Of a stretch of 64,000 nucleotides of DNA, positions 36,458 through 45,835 are shown in pieces. The stretch is from QQVM01 sp964544885. GTDB taxonomy: Bacteria; Bacteroidota; Bacteroidia; AKYH767-A; 2013-40CM-41-45. Under the pieces are notes generated by a model. That model ran no database searches. It saw nothing but the letters and a program-made list of their open reading frames with translations, and was not told where the DNA came from. The position numbers and the translations under genes are program-made. Every line of letters begins with the position of its first letter. Positions within the stretch are counted from its first letter, which is position 1. Location: NCBI GenBank assembly GCA_964544885.1, contig CAZJDX010000002.1, forward strand, positions 62,001 through 126,000, given 5' to 3'.

Positions 36458-37273
36458 TCAGAATTTATACTGGATGCTGATGCCCGATGATATACCTAAC
36501 TGCGGATGCACGCTGCAACTGAAATCGATCAGATTATTCTTCCATTCCAAACCCGCTCCGAAACAGGTTCTGTACGGCTTGGTGTTCACGCCTGTTCGCA
36601 AACGCAGGGACTGAACCGGACGGTATTCAATACCCATGATCAGGTCGCTTTCTTTGTCGATTTCCTTGTTGATCTGGGTGTATAGTTTTGATCTGCCGGA
36701 TAACTGAACACAACTGCCAAAGCGGAGAATGACCGGAAGTTCTGTGTTGAATGTGTTGTTCCAGTGACTTCTTACAGGATTGCTGATGCTCATGGCGAGA
36801 ATTAAACCGGTAAGTGGCTGTGAGGATATTCCTAAACCTGCAGTCCATGCTGATTGATTCTGCTCGTGTTCGGCATTCAAACGAAGGTTTAGTCTCCCGG
36901 CATAGGCGCCAAATGACAGTTTGGGAGAGAGCCTGATTGAGTATCCCAGTTGCACATTCTGGTGGGAATATGATTTACTTCCGACCCGGGTCAGGTGAAA
37001 GCCTATGGAATGACCCGGTGTGACGGGTTTGATGGCAGTAAAGTTGAATGTATTCAGTTCCGGAATCATGTAGTGATTTCCTGCACTGATTCCCAAAGTG
37101 AACTCCTTCGTTGATGTCATTCCGGAAGGGTTTTCCAGGTACGCATGAATATCGCTTAATGTAGCGCTTATTCCGCCAAGGCTTTCGGATGCCGGCGAAA
37201 TTGCGTTTTGTCCGGATGCGGACGATACGAAAAATGCGGTATGAAGTACTGCGGAATAGAATGTGGCTTTCAT
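36458..37273 (-). CDS. Outer-membrane barrel-like protein of unknown function
   Basis: A 271-residue exported protein. After a signal peptide (MKATFYSAVLHTAFFVSSASGQ) comes ASESLGGISATLSDIHAYLENPSGMT, the pattern of PorV/PorQ- or FadL-like barrel proteins (small residues, then NPAG-like), followed by alternating strands and a C-terminal ISIQYKF ending in an aromatic residue. Likely a 12-14-strand outer-membrane barrel. The longer frame starts with GTG at 37285; the ATG at 37273 is preferred. First gene of a two-gene operon with the HhH protein, which suggests that the two act together. No T9SS sorting domain. Confidence 0.65.
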   Translation of the reverse strand: MKATFYSAVLHTAFFVSSASGQNAISPASESLGGISATLSDIHAYLENPSGMTSTKEFTLGISAGNHYMIPELNTFNFTAIKPVTPGHSIGFHLTRVGSKSYSHQNVQLGYSIRLSPKLSFGAYAGRLNLRLNAEHEQNQSAWTAGLGISSQPLTGLILAMSISNPVRSHWNNTFNTELPVILRFGSCVQLSGRSKLYTQINKEIDKESDLIMGIEYRPVQSLRLRTGVNTKPYRTCFGAGLEWKNNLIDFSCSVHPQLGISSGISIQYKF

Positions 37274-37397
37274 AATTATCGCCACGAAAGTATGTGCTGA
37301 CTGCTGTTTAAATAACTCTTTTAATGCTGGAAAATTTTTAAACCTGCATGAACAGGAAATTTTTCAATTGAAAGTACGCAGATAATTGTTCCCGGTC

Positions 37398-37460
37398 ATT
37401 TCCGGAAATTTCTTTCAGGTATTCCGGAAAGAACTCAGGTTATTTTCTTTGTTTTCCGGA
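37398..37460. promoter_or_regulatory. Cluster of TTCCGGAA palindromes
   Basis: ATTTCCGGAAAT (37398-37409) is a perfect 12-base palindrome. TTCCGGAA recurs at 37422-37429 and TTCCGGA at 37454-37460; centres are 22 and 32 bases apart, near two and three helical turns. They sit in the 246-base gap upstream of the barrel/HhH operon. TCCGGA is common in this genome, so they may be chance. Confidence 0.25.
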
Positions 37461-37519
37461 TCTGTCATGAGTAAGGACCTGCGGATTCCTATAAGGGCTC
37501 TGTCAGAAAGATCGCAATC

Positions 37520-38998
37520 TTAACGAGTGAATAAAATTTTACCGCTGAAGGTTCTGTCCGTTGACTGAACAGAATAAAAGTAAATTCCGGTACTTAAATT
37601 ATCAGCGTTTATTTTTCCATTGTCCTGTATTTGTTGCTGAATTACAGTTCTTCCTTCCTGATCATATAAATTTACATGAACGGTTTCGTTTTTCCCGGAA
37701 TGCAGTATGAGCGAATACTTATCATTCTCTTTTATGATTTCGGGGATCAGATTGTCCTTGTTAAGCGATGAGATATCCGTTGACAAATTCTCCAAACTCA
37801 CCTCGACGTACAGTCTGTTGTCCAATTGATCGGTGATGCAGATCTGATAAACGCCAGCTGACAGATTTTCAATCCTGTCGTTTTGGATCAGGGCCTGAGT
37901 CGAATTTATCTGTACAGTATAAGCAGGAACTCCTCCTTCTATCTTCAGTCCGACACTGCCATCAGAACAGGTATGGCAGGAGGGAGCAGTTGGAGTGAAA
38001 ACGACTGACAGGGTTTCGAAATAATGACTGCTTGAGCGCTGGAAATTATCCTGAATGTTCGATCCCCTATGCATGAAATGACCTGCGATCTGACCATCGG
38101 AGTTGTACTGGTAGTAATTATGTTCGAAAGTCAGGTTTTGTGATGTACCGCCGGTTTGTGATCCCAGTTTTTCTATAAGATTTCCTGACTGGTCATAAGT
38201 AAATGTGATGGTGTATTCAAAATCGGTTTCACAAATCAGATAAGTTGTATCCGCATCGGAGTAAAACCAGGATTGAAGATCAAGCGTACGGATAAATTCA
38301 GGGTTGCCCTGTAAATTGTAATGATAGACTGAAGCCTGATAAGGAAGTAAACCATCCGGACTGAAATAGAGGACAGAATCACGCGTTAGTTTCGCAGTAG
38401 AAAGTGAGTAGTAGTATTTTTTTATCCTGATCGTGTCCCAGGATAGTCCATTTGCCATCAAGCATAGATCCGAAAGTATCTGGTCATGAGCATTAAAGCT
38501 TTGCAGGTAGCGGTTAACTGCCAACCATGAACCGCCGGCATATGAATATTCCGTTATCTCTTTTTCATTTGACAAGGCAGAATAGGTGTATTCTTTTTTC
38601 CCTGAGTATATCCAGTTTCCTGAATTGAAAAGCGAAAAGATTTCTGAGAGAATCCTTCCGTCTGAATCAAAGTTCCTTTCAGTTTTATTTTGAGGGATGA
38701 ATGTCGATCCGTCCCACAAAGAACTTATGTTGAGTACCAATTCGCCCAGGGTGGAGTATTGAAATTCTTCGGCAGCCATATTGATCCAGCTTATTCCATT
38801 GTGAACCCGTGTCAGCTTTGCGCTCACGCGGCCGTTTTGATCTATACTATCAATATATTGTCTGCTTAATGTCCAGGGACCTGTTGAGTCAGCAGCTTCT
38901 TCGGTTGTCCTGACGATAACGGAATCGTTTTGTGCATAGCCTGAACTGATAATTAAGCAGAGGAGAAGGGTAAGGGGGAAAATGTTTTTATTGATCAT
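37520..38998 (-). CDS. Secreted protein with YD-like and SprB-like repeats and T9SS type A signal
   Basis: A 492-residue protein. The signal peptide is MINKNIFPLTLLLCLIISSGYAQ. The middle holds degenerate ~35-residue repeats with YS/YY and SDGRILSEIFSLFNSGNW-type turns, resembling YD/RHS-like strands (TFTYDQSGNLIEKLGSQ). About residues 340-400 form one SprB-like unit (SCHTCSDGSVGLKIEGGVPAYTV, LSAGVYQICITDQ). The final ~80 residues are a type A T9SS sorting domain (VHVNLYDQEGRTVIQQQ, INADNLSTGIYFYSVQS, GKILFTR). Predicted surface or extracellular protein of unknown role. Monocistronic. Confidence 0.75.
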   Translation of the reverse strand: MINKNIFPLTLLLCLIISSGYAQNDSVIVRTTEEAADSTGPWTLSRQYIDSIDQNGRVSAKLTRVHNGISWINMAAEEFQYSTLGELVLNISSLWDGSTFIPQNKTERNFDSDGRILSEIFSLFNSGNWIYSGKKEYTYSALSNEKEITEYSYAGGSWLAVNRYLQSFNAHDQILSDLCLMANGLSWDTIRIKKYYYSLSTAKLTRDSVLYFSPDGLLPYQASVYHYNLQGNPEFIRTLDLQSWFYSDADTTYLICETDFEYTITFTYDQSGNLIEKLGSQTGGTSQNLTFEHNYYQYNSDGQIAGHFMHRGSNIQDNFQRSSSHYFETLSVVFTPTAPSCHTCSDGSVGLKIEGGVPAYTVQINSTQALIQNDRIENLSAGVYQICITDQLDNRLYVEVSLENLSTDISSLNKDNLIPEIIKENDKYSLILHSGKNETVHVNLYDQEGRTVIQQQIQDNGKINADNLSTGIYFYSVQSTDRTFSGKILFTR

Positions 38999-39141
38999 AA
39001 TCCGGGTTGAGTGAAGGACAAAAATATCCCCTCAACTTGGCGAACGCCGTTTTTATTTGGTAAACGACCGGAAAATGATGATTAATTGCACTGAAAAGGC
39101 GCAGTAAGCGGATAGGAGAGTAACAGGTGAAGCGCTGTATC

Positions 39142-39639
39142 TTATTTTGAGCCGATATCTTCGTTACTCTTATTTACCTTTTCCTTCAAATTTTCTTTAA
39201 AAAGTGCTACCCGGCCGAGGACAATAGTATCCGCCGAACCTATGATCTGTGCAGCCAGAATACCTGCATTTTGGGCTGCATTCAGTGCAACAGTAGCGAC
39301 CGGTACCCCATTCGGCATCTGCAGAATAGACAAGACCGAGTCCCAGCCGTCAATTGAATTGACAGATTTAATGGGAACGCCAATCACAGGAAGGGGAGTT
39401 AGCGATGCCACCATGCCGGGAAGATGCGCAGCGCCGCCGGCGCCTGCGATGATCACTTTCAGGCCCCGGTCAACGGCATTCCTGGCATAGTCAAACATTC
39501 TGTCAGGTGTTCTGTGCGCCGAAACGATTGAAAGTTCATAAGGTATTTTTAGTTCATCAAGAATCTTTGCTGCTTCATTCATAACGGCAAGGTCGCTCTG
39601 GCTACCCATGATAATGCCTACCTGTGTCCCTTTTTTCAT
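39142..39639 (-). CDS. purE: N5-carboxyaminoimidazole ribonucleotide mutase
   Basis: A 165-residue class I PurE, which converts N5-CAIR to CAIR in purine synthesis. The motifs GIIMGSQSDLAVMNEA, SIVSAHRTPDRMFDYA, VIIAGAGGAAHLPGMVASLTPLPVIGVP and LSILQMPNGVPVATVALNAAQNAGILA are all present. It follows purK by 28 bases on the same strand; the two enzymes act in sequence. Confidence 0.95.
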   Translation of the reverse strand: MKKGTQVGIIMGSQSDLAVMNEAAKILDELKIPYELSIVSAHRTPDRMFDYARNAVDRGLKVIIAGAGGAAHLPGMVASLTPLPVIGVPIKSVNSIDGWDSVLSILQMPNGVPVATVALNAAQNAGILAAQIIGSADTIVLGRVALFKENLKEKVNKSNEDIGSK

Positions 39640-39667
39640 GCTTTAAACTGGATTATGATGTATAAGA

Positions 39668-40825
39668 TCATTTTATTAAATCTGTCTGTGAGATCACTTT
39701 GATCCTTTTCCTGATTTCTCTGGCCTTGCTTTTCACCTCCGTCAGCGAGTCTCCGAGTATGGTAATATGCCCCATCTTTCTGAAAGGTTTCGTAAACTTT
39801 TTACCATACAGATGGACAAAGACTCCTTCCATTGACATCACTTCTTCGAGACCTTCATACAGTGCCGGGCCGGCATGACCGGCTTCACCGAGCAAATTGA
39901 TCATCGCCGAAGGTTTGATTATTCTGGTGCTTCCCGGACTGAATCCGAGGATAGCCCGTAAGTGTTGATCATATTGAGATGAAATGTTGGCTTCAATGGT
40001 ATGATGACCACTGTTATGTGGTCTTGGTGCGATCTCATTGACCAGAATTTTACCATCCCTCGTGAGAAACATTTCCACTGCCAGCACGCCAATGATCTGA
40101 AGCGATTCGGCAACATGTATGGCCAGATTTCTGGCTTCATCCGCCTGCTCTTCACTCAGCGTTCCGGGCGAGAAGAGGTATTCCACCAGATTCGCCTCTT
40201 CATTGAATTCCATATCAACCGGAGGATAGGCGCTGCATTCACCCTTTCCGTTTCTTGAAACGATCACTGAAATTTCCCGCTCAAAGTCTATACACTTCTC
40301 AATGACGGAAGGTCCTTTGAGTGATGATGGAAGATCATCTTCCGACCTGAGTACCATTACGCCTTTCCCGTCATATCCTCCTCTTCTGAGTTTTTGTACG
40401 CATGGATAGATCAGCTTGCTTTCAGTTGTCAGCTCTGTCGAGTCAGACAAATGGAAATCAGCGGTAGGAATCCCATGAGTACGATAAAATATTTTCTGCA
40501 TGCCTTTGTCCTGCACCAGTGCGATTACCCGTGGCTGAGGATAAACCTGAACGCCCTCTTTTTCCAGCCGGAGAAGCGCATCCGTATTCACATGTTCGAT
40601 TTCTATCGTGATCAGGTCCAGCTTTCTGCCAAACTCATAAACTGTTTCATAGTCTCCAAATGAACCGTTTACAAAGTTTGGACTCAGATATCGGCATGGT
40701 GCATCCGGATCGGGATCAAGAGCAGACCCTGAAATATTGTAATCAATGGCCTTTTGGAGAAGCATTCTTCCCAGTTGCCCGCCTCCGAGAATTCCAAACT
40801 GAAGGTTATAAAATCTGTTTCGCAT
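39668..40825 (-). CDS. purK: N5-carboxyaminoimidazole ribonucleotide synthase
   Basis: A 385-residue ATP-grasp enzyme that makes N5-CAIR from AIR, bicarbonate and ATP. It begins with the family FGILGGGQLGRMLLQKAIDYN and shows DKGMQKIFYRTHGIPTADFH, QKLRRGGYDGKGVMVL (ATP-grasp loop), EREISVIVSRNGKGE, VLAVEMFLTRDGKILVNEIAPRPHNSGHHTIEA and VHLYGK near the end. It is upstream of purE, forming the usual purKE pair. Divergent from hpt; both are purine genes. Confidence 0.95.
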   Translation of the reverse strand: MRNRFYNLQFGILGGGQLGRMLLQKAIDYNISGSALDPDPDAPCRYLSPNFVNGSFGDYETVYEFGRKLDLITIEIEHVNTDALLRLEKEGVQVYPQPRVIALVQDKGMQKIFYRTHGIPTADFHLSDSTELTTESKLIYPCVQKLRRGGYDGKGVMVLRSEDDLPSSLKGPSVIEKCIDFEREISVIVSRNGKGECSAYPPVDMEFNEEANLVEYLFSPGTLSEEQADEARNLAIHVAESLQIIGVLAVEMFLTRDGKILVNEIAPRPHNSGHHTIEANISSQYDQHLRAILGFSPGSTRIIKPSAMINLLGEAGHAGPALYEGLEEVMSMEGVFVHLYGKKFTKPFRKMGHITILGDSLTEVKSKAREIRKRIKVISQTDLIK

Positions 40826-40887
40826 TAAGGCTGCAAATTACTCAATAGTTCTTCTCCGGGAAATAGCGTAAATTAGGTGCAATAAGA

Positions 40888-40918
40888 TTGGCTTAGCTTA
40901 TCTTTAATCTTATTTTTG
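40888..40918 (+). promoter_or_regulatory. Promoter of hpt
   Basis: TTG (40888-40890), exactly 20 bases, then TATTTTTG (40911-40918): a full match to the Bacteroidota TTG-N19-21-TAnnTTTG promoter. It ends 18 bases before the hpt ATG, giving a short leader. It is the best promoter match in the window. Confidence 0.7.
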
Positions 40919-40936
40919 CGCAACTTTCCCCTGTTT

Positions 40937-41470
40937 ATGGAACAAGTGACCATTAAAGACAAGACCTTTGCTATCAACATACCGGAAGCAAAGATTCAAA
41001 GCCGTATTAAAGAGCTTAGTAAACAGATCACTAAGGATATGCGGGATAAATCTCCTGTTTTTCTGTGCGTACTTAACGGAGCATTTCTCTTTGCAGCCGA
41101 TGTGTTCAGGCACATTGAACTCGACTGCGAAATATCTTTTTTAAGAGTTTCATCCTATGCCGGAACACAGTCTACCGGAATTATAAAAAACCTGGTGGGT
41201 GTATCGGATGATCTCAGGGGCAGGAACGTTGTTATACTTGAAGATATAGTTGATACAGGCGATACCATCACCTACCTCATTGAAGAGTTAAAGAAGCATC
41301 AGATCGGTGAACTGCGTATTGCGACACTCTTGTTCAAACCAAATGCACTACGGCAAAAAGTAAAGCTTGATTATGTCGGTTTCGAAGTGCCCAATGACTT
41401 TCTTGTGGGATATGGATTGGATTATGACGGATTCGGCAGGAACTTAAAAGATATCTATAAATTGGTTTAA
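40937..41470 (+). CDS. hpt: Hypoxanthine phosphoribosyltransferase
   Basis: A 177-residue purine salvage enzyme forming IMP (and GMP) from base and PRPP. PRPP loop VVILEDIVDTGDT (98-110) is canonical; LCVLNGAFLFAADV, FLRVSSYAGTQSTG and the C-terminal GYGLDYDGFGRNLKDIYKL also fit. The ATG at 40937 follows the promoter by 18 bases; a TTG start at 40916 would lie inside the -7 box. Followed by adk after 91 bases. Confidence 0.95.
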   Translation: MEQVTIKDKTFAINIPEAKIQSRIKELSKQITKDMRDKSPVFLCVLNGAFLFAADVFRHIELDCEISFLRVSSYAGTQSTGIIKNLVGVSDDLRGRNVVILEDIVDTGDTITYLIEELKKHQIGELRIATLLFKPNALRQKVKLDYVGFEVPNDFLVGYGLDYDGFGRNLKDIYKLV

Positions 41471-41561
41471 GAGCTGGCGGGATTAATGCAAAACAGAAGA
41501 GATCTGTCTTGATCTTTTTACCTGAACATGATCCGGCAGCCATAAAAAAATAAATCCTGTT

Positions 41562-42134
41562 ATGCTAAACCTTGTGTTGTTCGGACCTCCAGGTGCCGGA
41601 AAAGGAACCCAGTCCTTAAAGCTGATCGAAAAATATAAGTTGGTTCATCTTTCAACCGGTGATATTCTTCGCAGTGAAGTTGCCGCCAAAACTGCATTGG
41701 GAAATGAAGCAAAGAAACTGATGGATCAGGGTCTGCTTGTACCGGATGAGGTGGTAATCGGCATGATCGAATCAAAAGTTGACGCAAACAGGCAAGCAAA
41801 GGGCTTCATCTTTGACGGTTTTCCCCGTACCACGGAGCAGGCACAGGCACTTGACCGGCTATTGGAAAGAAAGAATTCGGAAATTACCATGATGCTTTCT
41901 CTGGAGGTTGAGGATGAAGAGTTGATCAAAAGGCTGCTCAACAGAGGAAAGGATTCAGGAAGACCGGATGATAAGAATGAAGAGGTAATCAGAAAAAGAA
42001 TTCATGAATACAATTCAAAGACGGCACCTCTCAAGTCATATTACAGTGAACAAGGCAAATTTCACGGAGTAAGAGGTGTCGGAAGTATTGATGAAATCTT
42101 TGGCAGACTGGTTTCTGTCATAGAAAAAAACTGA
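41562..42134 (+). CDS. adk: Adenylate kinase
   Basis: A 190-residue enzyme converting ATP and AMP to two ADP. P-loop FGPPGAGKGTQS (7-18), HLSTGDILRSEV, GFIFDGFPRTTEQAQALD and the short LID with RGKDSGRPDDKNEEVIRKRI, lacking the zinc-binding cysteines of longer forms. Normal for Bacteroidota. The hpt-adk-obg order suggests co-expression, though gaps of 91 and 66 bases leave room for internal promoters. Confidence 0.95.
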   Translation: MLNLVLFGPPGAGKGTQSLKLIEKYKLVHLSTGDILRSEVAAKTALGNEAKKLMDQGLLVPDEVVIGMIESKVDANRQAKGFIFDGFPRTTEQAQALDRLLERKNSEITMMLSLEVEDEELIKRLLNRGKDSGRPDDKNEEVIRKRIHEYNSKTAPLKSYYSEQGKFHGVRGVGSIDEIFGRLVSVIEKN

Positions 42135-42200
42135 TCGCTCTCAGAGCTCAGATTAACAGAGTATTTATCAGGCCGGTCATATTTATTCCGGTATTATTCA

Positions 42201-43190
42201 ATGGCGGCTAGTTTCGTTGACTTCGTTAAGATTTGTTGTCGCAGCGGTGCAGGCGGTGCAGGTTCGGTTCATTTTCACCGCGATAAGCATACGGCCAAAG
42301 GCGGACCTGATGGAGGTGATGGCGGAAGAGGCGGACATATCATTCTGAAAGGAAACCGGCAGTTATGGACCTTGTTGCACCTGAAGTATCGCAAACATGT
42401 TATTGCAGAACCGGGACAAAATGGATCAGGTGCATTGAAGACGGGACGGGAAGGAAAGGATGAGATCCTGGAAGTTCCGCTGGGAACCGTTGCTAAAGAT
42501 GCGGAAACCGGTGAAACACTCTTTGAGATCACCGAAGATAGACAGGAAGTGATTCTTGCTGCGGGTGGAAGAGGAGGTAAGGGAAATAATTTCTTTAAAT
42601 CGGCAACATTGCAAACCCCGCGTTTCGCGCAGCCCGGTGAGCCCGGTATTGAGGAATGGAAAATACTTGAGTTGAAATTACTTGCCGATGTCGGACTGGT
42701 TGGTTTTCCGAATGCCGGTAAATCCACTTTGCTTTCAGTGCTGAGCGCCGCGAAACCCGAGATAGCGGATTATCCATTCACCACACTTGTACCAAACCTT
42801 GGGATGGTAGCCTACAGGGAAGGCAGGTCATTTGTGATGGCTGATATCCCGGGTATTATTGAAGGCGCTCATTTGGGTAAAGGTCTTGGTCTGAGGTTTC
42901 TCAGGCATATTGAACGCAATTCGATCCTGCTTTTTTTGATACCCTGTGACAGTAAAGATATTCGTGAAGAATACAAGATTCTGCTGAATGAACTTAAGCA
43001 GTTCAATCCGGAATTACTGGATAAGTCACGGGTTCTTGCCATTACCAAGTGCGATATGCTGGACAAGGAACTTATTGGTGAAATGAAAAAGGAAGTGCCA
43101 AAGGATCTCCCTGTCATTTTCATTTCTTCGGCAGCCCATCAGGGTCTTGATGAATTGAAGGATGTGTTGTGGAAAGAGTTGAACAAGTAA
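42201..43190 (+). CDS. obg: Obg/CgtA GTPase
   Basis: A 329-residue ribosome-associated GTPase needed for large-subunit maturation. The N-terminal Obg fold is glycine-rich (FHRDKHTAKGGPDGGDGGRGGHIILKG, 1-157). The G domain follows: G1 GFPNAGKST (168-176), DYPFTTLVPNLGMV (switch I), G3 DIPGIIEGAHLGKGLG, G4 TKCD and G5 SSAAHQGLDEL. The variable C-terminal Obg domain is missing, as in most Bacteroidota. The stop is 11 bases before the PAP2 gene start. Confidence 0.95.
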   Translation: MAASFVDFVKICCRSGAGGAGSVHFHRDKHTAKGGPDGGDGGRGGHIILKGNRQLWTLLHLKYRKHVIAEPGQNGSGALKTGREGKDEILEVPLGTVAKDAETGETLFEITEDRQEVILAAGGRGGKGNNFFKSATLQTPRFAQPGEPGIEEWKILELKLLADVGLVGFPNAGKSTLLSVLSAAKPEIADYPFTTLVPNLGMVAYREGRSFVMADIPGIIEGAHLGKGLGLRFLRHIERNSILLFLIPCDSKDIREEYKILLNELKQFNPELLDKSRVLAITKCDMLDKELIGEMKKEVPKDLPVIFISSAAHQGLDELKDVLWKELNK

Positions 43191-43201
43191 TATGCCAACG
43201 G

Positions 43202-43774
43202 ATGCATTTCCTGAATGATATTGACACTGCACTTTTTTTATTCCTGAATGGGTTGCATCATCCTGTATCTGACTTCCTCTTTTTCTGGATCAGCAATAAA
43301 TATATATGGATTCCCTTGTATACATACCTTGCCTGGTACCTCTTCACCAGGGAAAGAAAGGATTTTTTTGTATTACTGATTTCCGTCGCGCTTGCCATAA
43401 CGATCAGCGATCAGCTGGCTTCAACGGTATTAAAGAATCTTGTCATGCGCCCCAGACCTTGTCACGAAGCATCCTTAAGCGGCCTGGTGCATACTGTATA
43501 TGGGCACTGTGGCGGCTTGTACGGTTTTGTCTCATCCCATGCTTCAAATGCATTTGCATTATGTGCATTCATGTTAACACTCATGAAAGGTGCCAGATGG
43601 AAGTTCAGGTATTATTTAGTATTTTGGGCATGCCTTCATTCTTATAGCAGGATTTATCTCGGAGTTCACTATCCGGGCGATATTATAGGTGGGGCATTGG
43701 TGGGTTTGTCATCAGGTTATGTCTGTGCATTTGCCTATATAAAATACAAGGAATTGAGACATTCCGCCGATTGA
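43202..43774 (+). CDS. PAP2-family membrane phosphatase
   Basis: A 190-residue integral membrane protein with the three phosphatidic-acid-phosphatase motifs: KNLVMRPRP, YGFVSSHASN (catalytic His) and SRIYLGVHYPGD (nucleophile His). Five or six membrane helices are visible (e.g. YIWIPLYTYLAWYLF, FFVLLISVALAITI, ALVGLSSGYVCAFAYI). It likely dephosphorylates a lipid phosphate such as undecaprenyl or phosphatidylglycerol phosphate; which one is unclear. The ATG at 43202 is used. It lies 11 bases after obg and is probably cotranscribed. Confidence 0.85.
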   Translation: MHFLNDIDTALFLFLNGLHHPVSDFLFFWISNKYIWIPLYTYLAWYLFTRERKDFFVLLISVALAITISDQLASTVLKNLVMRPRPCHEASLSGLVHTVYGHCGGLYGFVSSHASNAFALCAFMLTLMKGARWKFRYYLVFWACLHSYSRIYLGVHYPGDIIGGALVGLSSGYVCAFAYIKYKELRHSAD

Positions 43775-43891
43775 AGCGGGCCGGCGAACATATCCCTGAC
43801 ACATAACGCTGGGAGAGTGCCAATCACGAATATGATTCTCAGTATAAATTACCATGGGAAGCTTTGCAGGAAACAGTATTGAATAAAGTCT

Positions 43892-45547
43892 ATGATGATG
43901 AATTTAAAATATCTTTTGGTAATCGGAGCCATTCTATTGTCCGGTAGTAAGAGTGCTGTTTCACAGGGTAAAATGAAGACTGAGGCTGAGCAGGCTCCCA
44001 GGCTGGTGATTGCCATCGTGGTAGATCAGATGAGGTTTGACTATTTATACCGGTATGCAGAGCGCTATACGGAAGGTGGATTCAAACGATTGCTGAAGGA
44101 TGGTTTCTCTTGCCGTAATACCAATTTCAATTATGTTCCGACACATACCGCTCCCGGACATGCCAGTATTTTCACCGGTGCCACTCCTTCAGTTCATGGA
44201 ATCATAGGTAATGACTGGTATGACAGAAACAGTAAAGCAGCAATGTATTGTGTCAGTGACAGTACGGTAAAGCCTGTAGGCACAACCTCAATATCTGGTA
44301 AAATGTCACCAAGAAATTTGTTCAGCACTACCTTCTGTGATGAATTGAAAATGAGCAATAATTTCCGGTCAAAGGTATTCGGAATCGGATTAAAGGACCG
44401 CGGAGCGATATTGCCTGCGGGACATTCCGCTGATGCGGCTTATTGGCATGATCCGTATCTGAATAACTGGGTGAGCAGCACCTATTACCTCGAGACGCTG
44501 CCTCAGTGGGTTATAGATTTTAATGCAAGAAAAGTGAACGACTCTTTACTCTCCTTTCCATGGAACACTCTTTTCCCTGTCAGCACCTATACTTCCAGCG
44601 GACCTGACGATACACCATACGAAGGCCTGTTCAAAGGACTGAAGAAACCGGTCTTTCCTTATGACCTTCCTTCGCTCAAAGAAGTTGAATCAGAGCTGAT
44701 CAGAAAAACTCCTGCGGGAAATACCTATACACGACTGTTTGCGGAGGCATTGATCGTTGCTGAAAATCTTGGAAAAGGAGAAGTTCCGGATATTCTGACC
44801 GTCAGTTTTTCTTCACCCGATTACATAGGCCATATGTTCGGAATCAATTCCGTGGAGGTGGAAGATACTTATCTGAGACTCGACAGGGAATTGGAAAATT
44901 TCCTGAATTTTCTGGATACTTATCAGGGAAAAGAAAATTACCTGCTTTTTCTGACTTCGGATCATGGTGCAGCACATAACCCCGAATTCCTTCATGACCA
45001 TAAAATACCCGGTGAATTTATTCATGAACACGGAATTTCGGACTCCATAAGAGCATTTTTAAAAAATGAGTTCGAATCAAAATTTTTACTCGATGTTTCC
45101 TCAAGCTCCGTGTATCTTGACCGTGAGTATATACGAAAGAAAGGTCTCAATCTTTCAGTAGTTGAACAGAAATGTGCGGAGTATATATCGCGCTTGTACG
45201 GTGTAGTCACAGCGATTCCTGCAAGCGATTTTAAGAGCGATCAAAGCAGGCAACTTCATCAGGAGTATTTTCTGAACGGATATAATACCAACCGCAGCGG
45301 TGATGTGCTTATACAATATCGTCCTGCCTGGTTATCCTGGTATCGTAAAACCGGTACAAGCCATGGCGCCCCTTATAGTTACGATACCCATGTACCACTC
45401 ATATTTTTTGGAAAGGGAATTGAAAGGGGGGCAACCAGTGTTCCGGTTGTTATTCCCGATATCGCGCCGACAATTTCTCTGCTGTTGAATATTGAATTCC
45501 CTAATGCCACAACGGGTAAGCCGATCTCCCCCTTGCTGGACCGATGA
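43892..45547 (+). CDS. Alkaline phosphatase family protein (PafA-like)
   Basis: A 551-residue periplasmic phosphatase. After a signal peptide (ends near AVSQ) the metal-binding start is VIAIVVDQMRFDYLYRY with Asp45. The nucleophile region is YVPTHTAPGHASIFTGATPSVHGIIGNDWYDR, with a Thr at about 84-86. Later metal ligands are in SFSSPDYIGHMFG, FLTSDHGAAHNPEF and TGTSHGAPYSYDTHVPLIFFG. This is the layout of PafA, the broad phosphomonoesterase of Bacteroidota with threonine as nucleophile. It probably supplies phosphate from organic sources. It is monocistronic with a 117-base gap upstream; no Pho-box-like repeat was seen. Confidence 0.88.
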   Translation: MMMNLKYLLVIGAILLSGSKSAVSQGKMKTEAEQAPRLVIAIVVDQMRFDYLYRYAERYTEGGFKRLLKDGFSCRNTNFNYVPTHTAPGHASIFTGATPSVHGIIGNDWYDRNSKAAMYCVSDSTVKPVGTTSISGKMSPRNLFSTTFCDELKMSNNFRSKVFGIGLKDRGAILPAGHSADAAYWHDPYLNNWVSSTYYLETLPQWVIDFNARKVNDSLLSFPWNTLFPVSTYTSSGPDDTPYEGLFKGLKKPVFPYDLPSLKEVESELIRKTPAGNTYTRLFAEALIVAENLGKGEVPDILTVSFSSPDYIGHMFGINSVEVEDTYLRLDRELENFLNFLDTYQGKENYLLFLTSDHGAAHNPEFLHDHKIPGEFIHEHGISDSIRAFLKNEFESKFLLDVSSSSVYLDREYIRKKGLNLSVVEQKCAEYISRLYGVVTAIPASDFKSDQSRQLHQEYFLNGYNTNRSGDVLIQYRPAWLSWYRKTGTSHGAPYSYDTHVPLIFFGKGIERGATSVPVVIPDIAPTISLLLNIEFPNATTGKPISPLLDR

Positions 45548-45835
45548 ATTTCCGGGAATGAAAATTTAAGGATTCGGGTTGTTGATATCCGGTTGGTTGC
45601 ATTTATGCGGGTTTACGAAATGGTATAAGTTGGTTTCGCTGTAGTTTTTTAACTGTTCACCTATGAAAACCCGCCATTCACCCAAACCCCGGCCTGTTGA
45701 AAAAAATCATCTGTTTTCTTGTTAAAATGCTGGTTTTTAAGGATTGAATTGAGTATTTTTATTGGCTATAAGATTAAATTCGCCATGGTGTCTTTGATCT
45801 TTCAGACCATTAACCAAAACCAAACAAAAGGTATT

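Noticed and set aside
45548..45835. Possible small gene or RNA before the PKD protein gene
   Set aside because: No start-stop frame with family features, no stable hairpin and no tRNA-like pattern; only weak promoter-like words.
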